A stretch of DNA of 64,000 nt from Pristionchus mayeri (taxonomy: Eukaryota > Nematoda > Chromadorea > Rhabditida > Neodiplogasteridae), in the NCBI GenBank assembly GCA_036245805.1, contig BTRK01000002.1, forward strand, positions 42,514,661-42,578,660, in the 5' to 3' direction. A program made the translations under genes and the position numbers. This document shows, in pieces, positions 12,901 through 25,800 of the stretch. The notes under the pieces are model-generated. The model saw only the letters and a list, made by a program, of their open reading frames with translations, had not been told where the DNA came from and did no database searches. Position 1 is the stretch's first letter. Every line of letters begins with the position of its first letter.

Positions 12901-14928
12901 AGTCTGGTAAAGGGTGGACAATATCCCACAAATAGTCATCCCTGTTTGGTGGGATCTTGCGAACTACTTTGATTGTTGTATGTAAACTCCTGCAGATGGA
13001 CTTACCGTTGGTTGCCTTATCGTAGAAAATGGACCCTTTCGGAATGTACCATTTCGGTAAATTCGTTATAGGTGGAGGAACCGTACACAGCTTATCGACT
13101 GCAACACTTTCATAACTTTAATTATGAGAGTGAACTGTTGGTACGGCAGATTGTTCCAGAAAATGACTGTACATTGTAATAAATGGATTTCCAGAAAAAA
13201 ATGTTAAAACAATGAAATTTTACCAACAAGTCCGTCTCTCAAAACAGTCTGATCCACCGTTATGAGGTTTTGAAATTCGGTGGAAGCTCACCATTTCCAG
13301 TGACGCATGCTATTGTTGTCACATCGTGAGCGCCGATCCCTGCTGCATGCCACAGTCTATTATTTACAATGTCATATTTACTATTTGATGAGGTGAAAAT
13401 GTCACTTAATGTTTAAACAACCTGTCCGAGCCACATGTAACCTTATCGACTGTTGACAGAGATATGGATGAACCTCTGCCGACCTGGGAGATTTTACTTA
13501 ATTTCCTAGATTGCCCTATCATGAATGCATGCATAACTACAATTTCAAGTATTTATGCGCCCGTGAAATTAAGAGAAAAATAACAGAAAAGCTACGGCTT
13601 GTGGTACGTGTTGTTTGTAGACGGGTTCACTTCTACTCGAACACGGCCTGCGAAAAACAAGTGCAACTCACCAGAACTGATGGTACGGTGATCTTGCAAA
13701 ACTTGAGTTTACAAACGGTGCCGGAGATTGTTTCCCCGAGTAGGGATGAATTGCACGCCATTCCGAGCGGACAATCATCGAAGACGGTTAGTGGTGGACA
13801 GTTCAAACATTCTGAAAGTAGATTTTAGAATCATCTAGGCGTACCATTGCGAACGTTAGCATATATTCATATTTCTAAGATCAAGTAGAGCAAAGACTGT
13901 GGTGGACAGTACCAACACGCTTAAAATAAATTACTACTAGGAGTTTCGCGAAATATAGATAGTTACAATCAGAAATTACAGTCCTGTTGTGTCCCACCGT
14001 GAACATGCGTCACCCGGAGTAACCCGGGGTGACTCGGGGTGACCGCGGGTGACCCATGGTGACCCATGACCGACTCCTGACTCGGAGAGTGAATTTTATG
14101 AATCGAGAGTATGATATTCGGGTTCAGCACTTCCTGGCCGTTCGAACCATATATATTTCATAATTTATTTATAAGAATAAAAACACTCGATTTTAATTGC
14201 AAACGAGGCTATCAAAGGTCTGACCCACAGAAGCCGCATATTGGACCAGCAGGTAATTAATCTTTTTCCCGGTTTTGCATTCAAACTTTCCCCGGTTTTC
14301 AGACAACTGATACATTTCATGGTTTCCCATTATTTGCTTGGTTTAAACTAGTCCACTAAAACATTAAAACATTATAAAGGAACTAAAAATAATATAAACA
14401 AGACGAAGCAAGGGAAATCGTGAAATGTATCACTTGGCTGAAAACCGGTGAACATTTGAATGCAAAACCGGGAAGAAGCTTAATTACCTGCTGGTCCAAT
14501 ATGCGGCTTCTGTGGGTCAGACCTTTGATAGCCTCGTTTGCAATTAAAATCGAGTGTTTTTATTCTTATAAATAAATTATGAAATATATATGGTTCGAAC
14601 GACCAGGAAGTGCTGAACCCGAATATCATACTCTCGATTCATAAAATTCACTCTCCGAGTCATGAGTCGGTCATGGGTCACCATGGGTCACCCGGGGTCA
14701 CCCCGAGTCACCCCGGGTTACTCCGGGTGACGCATGTTCACGGTGGGGCACAACAGGACTGTAGTATCAAACATTCTGCAATAAACCATTGGGGCGTTTT
14801 CAAAAATATATTTCGCATTCTGGCAATTTTCCGTTCATTCATTAACTAAAATTAGTTGTGCATCACAACGTACCGTTTCCTGCAGCCTCGTAGAATTGGA
14901 GGAGAAGCAGAAAAAGAAGCCGAGTCAT
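6907..14928 (-). CDS. Secreted cysteine-rich protein with tandem eight-exon repeats
   Basis: Exons I read on the minus strand (high to low): 14928-14874, 13811-13672, 13441-13422, 13356-13292, 13098-13006, 12892-12845, 12764-12719, 12636-12610, 12533-12465, 12404-12290, 12152-12123, 11892-11801, 11708-11615, 11411-11310, 11266-11220, 11144-11071, 11027-10988, 10936-10900, 10848-10708, 10522-10445, 10314-10231, 10189-10143, 10019-9949, 9828-9789, 9736-9700, 9036-8896, 8818-8738, 7705-7622, 7567-7521, 7460-7387, 7343-7304, 7233-7197, then 7088 to a TAA at 6909-6907. Exon 1 is a signal peptide (MTRLLFLLLLQFYEAAGN). The extracellular domains alternate short CP.G-type, L.C and W motifs. From 11411 on, one block (EVPGPYPSPW ... 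CxxSTGKW ... MSCxA ... FQGYExFCxxG ... MTCT) occurs three times. One junction (12610 to 12533) is out of phase by one base, and the third block stops early in mariner DNA, so the present gene may be truncated or non-functional. The pattern recalls nematode C6-type cysteine domains, but I could not assign a family; the function is unknown. Confidence 0.75.
7740..8540. repeat. Degenerate tandem repeats in an intron
   Basis: Units of about 125 bp begin near 7800, 7927 and 8053. They share 'cagagcccggat..taaccatt'-like sequence, a CTTTCAAAATTTG block and a following '(c)atcattatg..atatgatg' block. A second duplication pairs 'ctgaggcc...ttttaagc..gctctca' near 8218-8275 with 8472-8520. The interval lies in the roughly 1-kb intron between exons 8818-8738 and 7705-7622 of the cysteine-rich gene. 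Confidence 0.6.
9063..9190. repeat. Degraded copy of the G-run/GCAAAAGCGCAACG element
   Basis: A run of G is followed by GCAAAAGCGCAACG and then 'gttgggagttgtgttcttg', matching the interior of the elements at 1-304 and 59733-60266. It lies in the intron just upstream (in the sense of the gene) of exon 9036-8896. Confidence 0.55.
9305..9684. repeat. Foldback element, GC-rich ends (family B)
   Basis: 'tacagtacgtgctaat' at 9305 is mirrored by 'attagcacgtactgta' ending at 9684. The arms of about 165 bp continue through CATGTGCGTGCGCGGCGC-type sequence to 'ttcgcatc' on each side. The element sits in the intron between exons 9736-9700 and 9036-8896 of the cysteine-rich gene, about 15 bp from the splice donor. 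Confidence 0.85.
11424..11506. repeat. Palindromic MITE (CACTAGGTCGGATGAGAAC family), 83 bp
   Basis: 'tatgtcggatgtgaactatg' is mirrored by 'cataggtctcatccggccta'. The centre is CCGCCTTTGAT/ATCAAAGGCGG, as in the copies at 45836-45921 and 57298-57389. It lies about 13 bp outside the acceptor of exon 11411-11310. Confidence 0.85.
13978..14763. repeat. Foldback element with GGGTGAC tandem motifs (arms about 390 bp)
   Basis: 'acagtcctgttgtg' at the left is mirrored by 'cacaacaggactgt' at the right, with the centre near 14370. Both arms carry several short tandem units of the type GGGTGAC/GTCACCC close to the ends, then long matching inner sequence. The element fills most of intron 1 of the cysteine-rich gene, between the signal-peptide exon and exon 13811-13672. 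Confidence 0.9.
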
Positions 14929-16849
14929 AGCTGGAACTGCCTGTCCATTACCGTCTGGCTTCCTTTATACGCAACCCTGTACTGAAAAGTACAGTTCGGG
15001 ATGGGCGCAGCCGTTTCTTCATCTCCTACACTATTTCGACAGTAAAGTGGCGAAATAATAGACGCAATGAAGAGGCCGCGGTATGCTTTCTCGAACTCAG
15101 TTGATGACACTTGAGGGGAAACTGCCATTTTCCGCTTGGTCTTTTAGTGTACACACGCTCCCTTCGCGATCGATTTCTACACAACACCCTCGCCGGCGTG
15201 AATTTTTGAATCAGTGAATTCAGAATCAGAGAATTGGTATCCGATGTGCTGAGGTTAGACATATAATTCATGACTCTGTTTAGTAATTACATCACATAAC
15301 AATAAAAAATCATACGTTTTCTTCAATCAGAAACTGGAAAAAAATCTTCCGATTTGGGCATTTGATCTCGTCTGAAATACGTGCTGTCGTTTCTATCTCG
15401 CTGACTCGCCACTCGAGTATAGTCAGATTGTGGTCATTTAACGTGGATTTTCGTCTTTCCATAAGAGCATGCAAAATGAGAGAACGTTTTTTTCTTAAGA
15501 CCGTTATCAAAGAACTATTGTCGAAGGGCTCATACTAAAGAAGGCGAGATATTGAGGGAGGTAGGGAGATATAGAGACGATGACACATTACCAACTAAGC
15601 GTTGTTTATGTAGTTTCTGGCTTCGGATGAATCAGGAATGTTTAGCAAGATAAGAAAGAAACCTGACATATTTTCCTGAAAGTGATGACGCGATTCAGGA
15701 AAATCTGGAGGATGATCTTTGCTTTTTCCCTTTCGCTAAATTCGATCACCGTAATTTCGTTTTTGTACTTATTATGTTTGAAAATGCTTTCGCCAAATAT
15801 CTATGACAATACTTAGACAAATGTTGAGATGTAAGCCGAAAAGATGTCAACTCTGATCTCTCCCTCGATTCCCTAGGGCGTAGGAGAAAAGTGTGCTCTG
15901 TTTCAATGATCATAAACTTGGTGAAAAGGGCATCACCCGCTTATTCTCTGTACACCTGCATCGATAAGGCGCGTAACTTGAGAGAGAGGGAGGGAGTGAT
16001 AAGCTGAATTCGACTCCATCCTGCCCCTCATTCACAGCACATTCTTCAATTCCATTTTTTGGCTGTTAGTTATTGCGACCCTATTCCTTTATCATTTACT
16101 AGTCCGGCTGCCCCCGCCTTCGGCGGGGGCCCCTTCCTAGCGGAGTATCTAGGTTTCGCAATCACTCGTTTCGCAACTTGTTGACGCGCGATCTCTCTCT
16201 CTCCTCATTTCGCAACTGTTTCGCAATCCGTTCACACGCCAGGAATTAGCGCTTTATATATAGGTATAGATGGTCAACCAATTACCAGTTACGCTTATGA
16301 TAAAGAAGAAATTTGGTGTTTGCGTCTGACTCACACTACTGCCCCCTTGAACACGTCGCCCCATTTCCGCTTCGTATCCTTCAAAGAACCCATGTACGCT
16401 TTTTTTCCGCGTCGTATCGGTCCTTTTTCGCCTCTTTTCCTGCTGTCAGAAATCTCTGTCACTTTCCGGACTTCTTTCCTTTTATTGGCGGATCTCAGCT
16501 GACTTAACAGATGCTTATTTAATCAAAGATTATCAGTATTCCATTTAAAAATATTGCTCCGCAAACACATTTCTGACTGAGTTGCACTTCATTTTCGGGC
16601 ATTCAATATGAATGCCAACATTTGTTTAATATTAATGTTCAACTTTTATATTCAGGCCACTCTCCGCAGTCTAATGCGGGTATGACTCTGAAAAAGCATC
16701 ATCGGCGGGTAAATATGCTTATAACAGTCCATCAAAGATATGTTTCCCGAAAAAGAACTTAGTCTATCGACGATACATGTAATTGATTGGTGGCAGTGAT
16801 ATCCAGAATTAACATTGATACTACCAAAAATAGCAACAAATTAATGCAG
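14929..16849. other. Intergenic region upstream of the cysteine-rich gene and flippase copy 1
   Basis: This 1.9-kb interval separates the divergently transcribed cysteine-rich gene and flippase copy 1, so it should hold both promoters. I see no supported exon. A 66-codon minus-strand frame at 15310-15510 has no domain support. A GC-rich hairpin lies at 16110-16130. Confidence 0.5.
16110..16130. repeat. GC-rich perfect hairpin
   Basis: GCCCCCGCC-TTC-GGCGGGGGC is a 9-bp perfect stem with a three-base loop in otherwise AT-rich DNA. A similar hairpin (ggggctcg gcgg cgagcccc) occurs near 29130-29150 between flippase copies 1 and 2. The function is unknown; it could be part of a repeat. Confidence 0.6.
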
Positions 16850-19800
16850 GTCTCGTCCTACTGGACTCCCTCCTCATTCCCTATCGTCGGTCGCCTGCCC
16901 TCGGTGTCGGGACTCTGGCAACGTAGGAACCCGGAACAGTTGGTGTCATTGTATTTTACTATTTTCCTATTTGCATTTAGTGTTTTCTAGAAGTATTTTC
17001 TCCTCTCACCTTTTGTCAAATAACAATTATCTTGACATTGACACTTAAGCACGTTACCTCGATCCCAAACCATTTTACGCCGCGTAAAAGGGCTTTCAAA
17101 GGAGTAAGGTTCCTTTTCCCACTTCTATTCAAAGGATTCAAGCGCGCGCAATTCACGATAACCCCAAACCACCATTGTTATCACCAGAAAGGAATAAGCG
17201 CAAACAATGGAAACATCAGAAATCACTGCTAAGGGCTAAGGTAGCTGCATGTACCAAAGCACTTGTCATTGGTGGCTATGGAAGTCGTAGAAAGATCACT
17301 CATGGAAAATTGAAAATGGGAATTCTAGATATAATATTTGAGTTGTGAGCCTAAGCCTAACCATAACCGTTAATACCATAAGTCAAGTTCTTATAGATGA
17401 GATTTTTTTTCGAAAACGGATTTATGTGTACACCGATATTGGGACAATGGGGACACTTTAGCACATGCCACTACATACTAGACGATAGTGTCAGCATGAG
17501 GCGGGAAGGAATCGCACCGATACCGGAAACAATGGACTTGAGAAAAGCGGGTCGCGCTCAACATAATCATCGTTTTTTTCATTCAGCACCACGCTTCCCG
17601 ATATCAGTACATTATATGTGTAACGAAAGTCATTATTTGTTAAGCCCGAATGAAATAAATATCTGTAGTATCTCAAAGCGAAATTAGTAGGAGTGGATAG
17701 AAAAGGCTCGCTTCGAGATAAATTCGGTATGCGTGATCTAAAAAGCTGTCTAACCTATGTAGGTTTTCATCCGTTTTGCAAACCCTTTCAGCACTCGACT
17801 GATCGTTCCGAATCCGGCCGAGGATTGCTCGAGATATCAACTGCCCAACTATATAAAGTACAATGGAAATGCGGTCAGCTTCTAGATTTACTTTTGTGCT
17901 AATATTTTTGCAAATCTTCACTAGCGCCCAAAGCAGAGCTCCTTCGCAGAGTCGAGATGTGTAAAATCTTAGAACTTTCGCGTGGTTAATCATGTTTTCT
18001 ATGTCTCATTAAAATCTCCGAGATGCTAAAGATACATTTCCAATAAGTAAGATTTATCTCAGATCTCGACCACCAAGTACAACCCGATCACTTTCATCCC
18101 TCGCAATTTCTGGGAGCAATTCCATCGACTGGCGAATATCTACTTCGTGTTCATTATAGGTAAAGGAGTTTGTTGTCCCTAATCTCGGCACACTTCTGAT
18201 TTCCCCATACCGATGTTTTAAGAGAAGATATATACGATCTTTTGAACATACAAGCAGGACACAACCGAATATCAATAAAAAAAACTAAAATATACATTCT
18301 ACATCCTATCCATTATCTGATCAACCTTCCATTTTTTCTTGCTGATATATGTATTTACCACATGCAAACCCTGACTATTTGAGATATTTTGATTGTCTAC
18401 ATTACAGCAATCGACTGCGTTCCGATGTGGAACACGACACCGGTAATCGTTAGTGCGATACCCGTCGTCTTCATTCTGGCCCTCACGGCAGTAAAAGTGA
18501 GATTGTTCATTAACCAACATTGCTTCGCACAATGTCCAACCATACAACTAAGTTAATGGGCATATTTTCGAAAATACCTTTAAAAACTGACTTTAGGACG
18601 CGTTGGAAGACATGCGGCGACGTCAACTAGACAGCAAAGTGAACAATGCGACGTGTCACGTGTGGGATAAGTTAGTTTCTTCTAATTGTATTATTGGATA
18701 ATCTTGACATAAAAATGTTCAAGCGTCCATTCAGAAACTCAAATCGATTCCGCAAAATGAAGTGGAAACACATTTTGGTCGGTGATATCGTGCACATTTC
18801 TAACAATGAACAGATTCCAGCTGATATTTTACTATTACGGTAAGATATTTCAGAACACATTTGTAGGAATTTGTTTATGATTTTTTTGAAAAAGAGCTTA
18901 TGGATACTTTGTGTAGGAGCTCATCCCTGGATGGAAACGCATTCGTTGAAACTTCGAATCTGGACGGAGAGAGCAACCTCAAGCACAAGATCGTTCCCAG
19001 TGTATTCCTCGATTATTGCAATGTGATTTTTTCGTTATTAATATCTTTGAACATTGATACACAGTTGATACAGGGCTACAATAATAATGTATCTCTAGGA
19101 CGATCTTATGGAGCTGGATGACACGTTCCTACAGTTGAAAATCGCCTGCACTCCTCCCAGCAAGGATGTCAAACAAGTACAGTTTCACGAAAAAAGTCAC
19201 TATGTGAAAATAAATCAAAATCATCAGTAACAAGAACATTGTAAAAGGTAATTACTGATCAGATGCGCGGTTCGTTCGAAATGGACGGGAAAAGCGAGTC
19301 ATTCACTCCCGAGAACACGCTACTGAGAGGATGCAGGCTGAAGAACACCACCTTCGTGGAGGGAGTCGTTATCTATGCGGGTATTATTCGGATTTTTTTA
19401 TCTTTTGCGCAACAAATAATCAATTTGATGTGTAAAAGTTAAAACAGACGCTATGTAATAGAATGTGCATTCGGTGCATCCCCAATCAATTTCCTGTTCA
19501 CCACTGAACACCAAAATGATATTAGAGATTCATTCATTTTTAAGGTCACGACACGAAAGTGATGCTCAGTTCGGGCCGTGCTCCTTACAAACGATCTCAT
19601 GCCGAGGTCAAAACTAATCGCTTCGTCATCGGCTGCGCCTGCATGCTGCTGATAATAATTGGAATCACGGTGATGGGACGGGTGAGACATTCTGATAATG
19701 GCCTAGTTTTGTGCAACGAATTTATAATTAGTCTTTGCTGCATGCTGTAATAAATGGTGTTTCTCTGCACACAAGATTATTTTTGCAAAAGCAATAATAA

Positions 19801-22800
19801 GGACACGTTCGGTCATGTTAAATAATCTTTGCAGTTTATCTGGGAATCCGGATATGATGGTGACAACATGCCCGGATTCGCCCGCCCCGTCGCTTCTCCT
19901 GACTGGTTGTCTACACTCGGATCAAGCTTGGTGTTGTACCAGGTTAGGTTTAATTAGTGTGTTTTTTATTAGTAAATTATATTTTTGATTGAGAGTCTTG
20001 TAATGTTGGCGGACTGATATTTAGGCCTGATCTTTTTTTCATCTGAAACCTACCTGAAAATATCAAAATATTACTCGTAAAAACAATGTCCTTGTAATAT
20101 TTTAAAATTGCATTTTTCTGGTTCAGATCATGATTCCACTCTCGCTGTACATCACCGTTGAGATAATCAAGATTGGGCAGGTACTCTTCATGCAGCAGGA
20201 TGTGGGCATGTACAGCGAGGAGAAGGCGAGAATCTATTATATATACAAGCCTCGATTTCTAGTTCGATTCATTGTGATCAATGTTCTAGAGTTTGCTGAA
20301 TAGCTCCGAAAACTTTGATCTGGTAGGGAATTCACTATAAATACTGATCACAATCGCATCCTAGGTCAACTATTCGCAAAAATGCCCAACAATTGCGTGT
20401 TTCCGGACGAGGCCTTCGTTGCGCGCTCCCTATCCCTGGAAGAGGAACTAGGACAGTTAACTCACCTACTCTCGGACAAGACTGGTACGCTCACGCAGAA
20501 CAAGATGATCCTTCGAAGAGTTGCCACGGTCGACAGTGAATGTGCAGTGGGAGTGAGTGCTATGTTCGAGTTGTAGGTGCTTGTATTTTTAAAACAATAC
20601 ATGGTTAAAGTGACAATCAAATGAAGCAATAGGCAAAGTAACTGGCTTCTTGTTCGAAATAAGATTAGTTATGCAAAACTGCATATTTCATTATGTATTC
20701 TTTGACCAATAATTAAGTAAATGCAGCACTCTCATTAGTTTATCTTCCTTTGTAGCTTTCCTCCTGCTCCGCTCCCGACAACGACACCGACTTTCGCCAC
20801 GTGCTCTACACGATGATCGCCTGTAATACAGTGTTCGTGCAGTATGAAAGGAGGAGGGACTTCATCGATGTGAGTTGCCGTACTTTTCTCCAGGAAAGTC
20901 GATCATTGAATTCAAATCGGCTTCTCAAAAGTAAACGTTAAATGGGCATCTCGATTGGGGAAGTCGGATCGCAGGGGACAACTCCTTAGTCTGCACGAAA
21001 TGAGCCATTGATATCATTTCAATCTGACTACTTAATCCGAAACTAATAATTTTAGGATCTTGACACTCCTAAAGCGGGCGACGTCTACAGCATAGGTGCG
21101 CCATCAAGGTGTATATTTGCTTCAAACTTTAAAAAAATGGAATTTTGGAAATATTATAATTATTCATTATGCATTTCAGTTACGGATTCTCCGAATCGGA
21201 CCTAGCAGCCGAGGAATTACAATTGAGAGGATTGGGGTAAGTCAAATCAATCCCGAATTAAGGGACTTGGGGACATTGTGACGACATATATAAGCAAGTT
21301 AAATTCTTCATCTACGACATCTTTAAACTTGTATCACAGAATTTATGACGACAACAGTATTTCAGAGCTCCAATATACGAGGGCGAGAGTCCGGATGAGC
21401 TGGCGCTCGTGAAGGGAGCACGACGATTCGGACTCCATCTATCGAAGCGATCCGCCAACGAGGTAACATTCGAAGGACCGGATGAGAGGGAGAGCAAGTT
21501 AGTATAATCATTATTTGTCTAATCTATGTAAGAATCAACAACTGAATTTAGGTTGAGAGTGTTGTATACTCTCCCCTTCGACAATGTGCGCAAGCGGATG
21601 TCCGTATGTGTGGTGGGAGGTGAGGTGAATCTGTTTTAAATTTTTAAAAAACCAAATGACGATATATTTTCAAGAAATACAATTAGAAAAATGGTTCCCT
21701 TTGCAGAGAAACCGGATGAAGTAATCGTGTACAGCAAGGGAGCAGATTCGGCGATGTTGGGAGGAGCTGGAAAGAGAGTGAAACGATCCAGCCAGAGTGC
21801 TCTGAGGTCCATAGAAGAAGAGGAGGAGGAAAAGGGGCTCCATGATAATAGGATGCGCTTGAATTCAGTAAGCGATATATCCCATTCTTCGTGTTTTTGC
21901 GTTCAATTCGTAATTGCTGATAAGACAATAATTTACGTTAGCGATCCCGCGAGGATGCCATTTGTGCTCGAGTGGAGGAATACGCAAGGATGGGTCTGCG
22001 CACACTGGTGTTCGGAATGAGAGTGATGAAGAGAGCTGACTTCGATGAGTGGCATCGAGTACAGAAGCAGGTACGAAGATGGTAGGGTCGGAGTAAATAT
22101 CATATGCTGTACCACCAACATCCTTAGAAATAACACGCACATTCCCGTAGTGTTTCATTTATTTTGTTCATTTTACAGGTTGAGCTGATTCGCAGAGGTG
22201 GTGTCGATGAAGAAACCGAGAAGATGATGAGGCAACAAGCCGATGCTATTGAAATGCCCACTAGGATCATTGGAGGTACCAGACGACCTGAATATGGACT
22301 TGTGATATGTATCCATGTATTGATTGCAGTAACTGCTGTTGAGGACAAGCTGCAAGAGGGAGTCGAGAGAAGCATCACCGCCCTTCGGGAAGCCAAGATT
22401 CAAGTACTATTTTTGATCTACGTTAATAGCCTCCCATACATGCATAAAGAGCATTATTGCGATGCTTATTAATATTTACTTTTCTATGACACTAGTAGCG
22501 ATCGTCATGCAAATCGCAGGTCTGGGTGCTCACTGGAGACATGCGGCTGACAGCAGAGGGAGTGGCAACTGCATGCGGTCTCTTCAGCGACGTTCCAGTC
22601 GATTTCGAATCGGACAGCAAGGAGACTTACGCTGGGTGAGCTGCTTTAAATTTTCCGAAGAACTTCCCTCCCCTCCCCCAGCGATATATCATTTTTCAAC
22701 TTTAAATCATGATCACGATTTTCGGATAACATTTATCATTAGCTTATTGAAGCGTGGACGTCGTCGTAGCTCCAAACCAAGTCGCCGAACTTTGCGATCC

Positions 22801-25800
22801 TCTCTCATCCACTCTCGATCGCCTCGACGGCTGTCTCTCCGTACTCTGCTTCAGACTCGATCCAAGCCAGAAAGCAGAAATTGTCAAGGCTGTCATGCGG
22901 TTAGTAATATCACCACACCTATTGAATGCGATGAAACCAGCGATAGAATTGTGTATGCAATTCTCAAATAAGTATTTTTTTCACATATCACGAATCTCCT
23001 GTAAAAATGTAGGTATACAAGGCCATCTTGCGACAGAAAAAAAATTGATGATCATAATTTTCGCCAATACTAGTAAGACTGGCCAAAGTGAAGGCGAAGA
23101 GAACAGTTATACACTTCGTTTCTCGAAATTTGCATGTTTACGGGCAATAGTGACCTACCGCTTGAAATGACCGTTCCTCGGTCAATTTTTGAGCTACAGC
23201 GAGCGATTTTTTTCCTATCGAAGCGTCATGAACTCGACTATACGTAGGAATGCTTACGATATGCGGAAAAGTTTCATCTTCATAGAGTTATCATGAAAGA
23301 AACACTTTAAATTTGATTTTTCTCGAAATTTTTCGCTTAACGATACGAATTTTATTGCAGATTCGGATTCCCCATGGTCGCAAATTGGTAAACTGAATGT
23401 GAGACCATATTCGGATAGCTCTCGAACAGATCTATAACAATGACGAAGGAGTAAAAAACGCAGAAGTTGGCCGTTTTAGAGATACAGCGTAAAAACCCAA
23501 TTCAATGGAACGCACTGACAGATTATCGAGTATCATCCAAAAATTACGGTTCGATCCAATTAAATTGGTTTTTTTTTATCTCTAAAACGGTCAACTTCTG
23601 CGTTGTTTACCCCTTAGTCATTGTTATAGATCTGTTCGAGAGCTATCCGAATATGGTCTCAGTTTACCAATTTGCATACGTTGAATGATAGATACGCATC
23701 AAGACATGTTTCATTCAAAAATCGCACTGTTCGGATTCCCCTACTGAGAAGCGGTATGTGGAGGCCCGAGATACGGAAAACGAACGAAATAGGTACCTCA
23801 ATTCGACCATGGGGAATCCGAATCTGCAATAAAATCCGTATCGTTAAGCGAAAAATTTCGAGAAAAATCAAATTTAAAGTGTTTTTTCATGATAACTCTA
23901 TGAAGATGAAACTTTTCCGCATATCGTAAGCATTCCTACGTATAATCGAGTTCATGACGCTTCGATTGGAAAAAAGTCGCTCGCTGTAGCTCAAAAATTG
24001 CCCGAGATACGGTCATTTCAAGCGGTAGGTCACTATTGCTCGTAAACATGCAAATTTCGAGAAACGAAGTGTATAACTGTTCTCTTCACCTTCACTTTGG
24101 CCAGTCTTACTAGTATTGGCGAAAATTATGATCATCAATTTTTTTATGTCGAATGGGTTCCTGCATTCTTACAGGAGATCCGTGATATCATTAACCTTAC
24201 AGGCGAGGAGGCGTCGTGGCTGCTATAGGTGACGGCGCAAACGACGTGCCGATGATTCAGGCTGCACATGTAGGCATCGGAATTAGTGGTCATGAGGGAG
24301 CGCAAGTAAGTCAAGTATTATCCGCTTCTCATGTTTCATTTCGTTTTTATATATCCCTTTATAAACTCATAATAATTCGAACGCTGAAAAAATGATTCCA
24401 GGCTTCGATGGCTGCTGACTTTGTGCTAGCACAATTCTCATTCGTCTCACGTCTCATTCTCCTGCACGGTATGCGTTGTTCGTTCGGCACAGCCTAAGCA
24501 ATGACATACGTAACAAAATATTATTATTCCTGGAAAGAGCAGAATCATCATTCATGAATAGATTCTCTTATTTTCAGGGCATTGGAACTACGCCCGTATC
24601 TCTAACGTAATGCTATACTTTTTCTACAAAAATATTGTGAGTAGTACAATTCAATAATTCGTTTGATAACATGCAGATACAGTTGAAATTAGTTTACTTT
24701 CTGATTATTTACCCCTGTTTTTATTTGCATCACTTTTTTGCAGCAAAGCGTGATGATCAACTTATCCGTCACGGTCTTCAATGGATGGTCGTGCGGCTTT
24801 CCGATCGATGTGACCTACTCTGCTCTCTATCCAGTTATTTTTACGAGGCAAGTAGGTGATTTTAAAAAAATCACACAGTGTTGATAAAACATTAAAGGAG
24901 TGATAAAGGCAAACACGCGCCCGGTTGAAATATGTTTCAAATAGGGACGGAACTCTCTTCAGTCACGTGTTCTATCGCTCGTTGCCTGAGATTTCACTGA
25001 TTTGGATCCCAGCCAAATACCGATATCACTGTTCGGAATGGAGATATAAAATGTCGGAGCTTCTTATCGTTGGGGAGATCTAGGCGAAGTATATGAAAGC
25101 TTCAAAATTTGAATTTTGACTGTACTCCTTCTTTAAGTTGCGCCGAATTGATCCTCCTTGCGTAGTCGTCTTTACGGCTCTAATCTTGCTTGAAGTTGCT
25201 TGTAGATTCAAGTTTTAAACAATGCAAATTGTAGTTTGCAACCGATAATTTTCGGAGTGATGGAACAAGACCGGCTTGAACAGGATCTTCTTGCAGATTC
25301 GAGTCTGCACGAAGATGGTCGAAAAGGTAACATCCTACTTTCGATACTTATTTCTTGAAAATATATTTTGCGCGTTCCTTGGAAGTAGCGTTCGCAATTG
25401 GAGTAAAAGGCTCTTCATTTCTTACAAAGTCTATCACATTGTTGTCTTTTGATTCTCACCGTTTACTATTGATATCTCTTACCTAAGAAAACTCCTCGTT
25501 AATATTGGCCTCTCACATAATCACATTTTAGGGGCCCTCTACAACGTGAAGCAGTTCGTATTCACAGTTGCGGATGCAGTTTGGCAGGCTGCAGTTTGTT
25601 ACTCAATGGTGCACTTAGTGAGTGTAATATAGAGCAATTAATGTATATTTTAATATCTTAAACTCTCAATTCTTTGTACGTTGCTAAAGTCAACATAACT
25701 GTGCGCACATTGAGCACAAAGCGGTCACCGAACCATAACATGCTCAATGGACAATATTAAGTATTGGCTGAGTGTTGCAGTATTCATCGAGGGTAAAATT

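Noticed and set aside
22462..22971. 169-codon open frame on the plus strand
   Set aside because: It is a shifted frame over the real LTGD exon and the following intron and exon of flippase copy 1.
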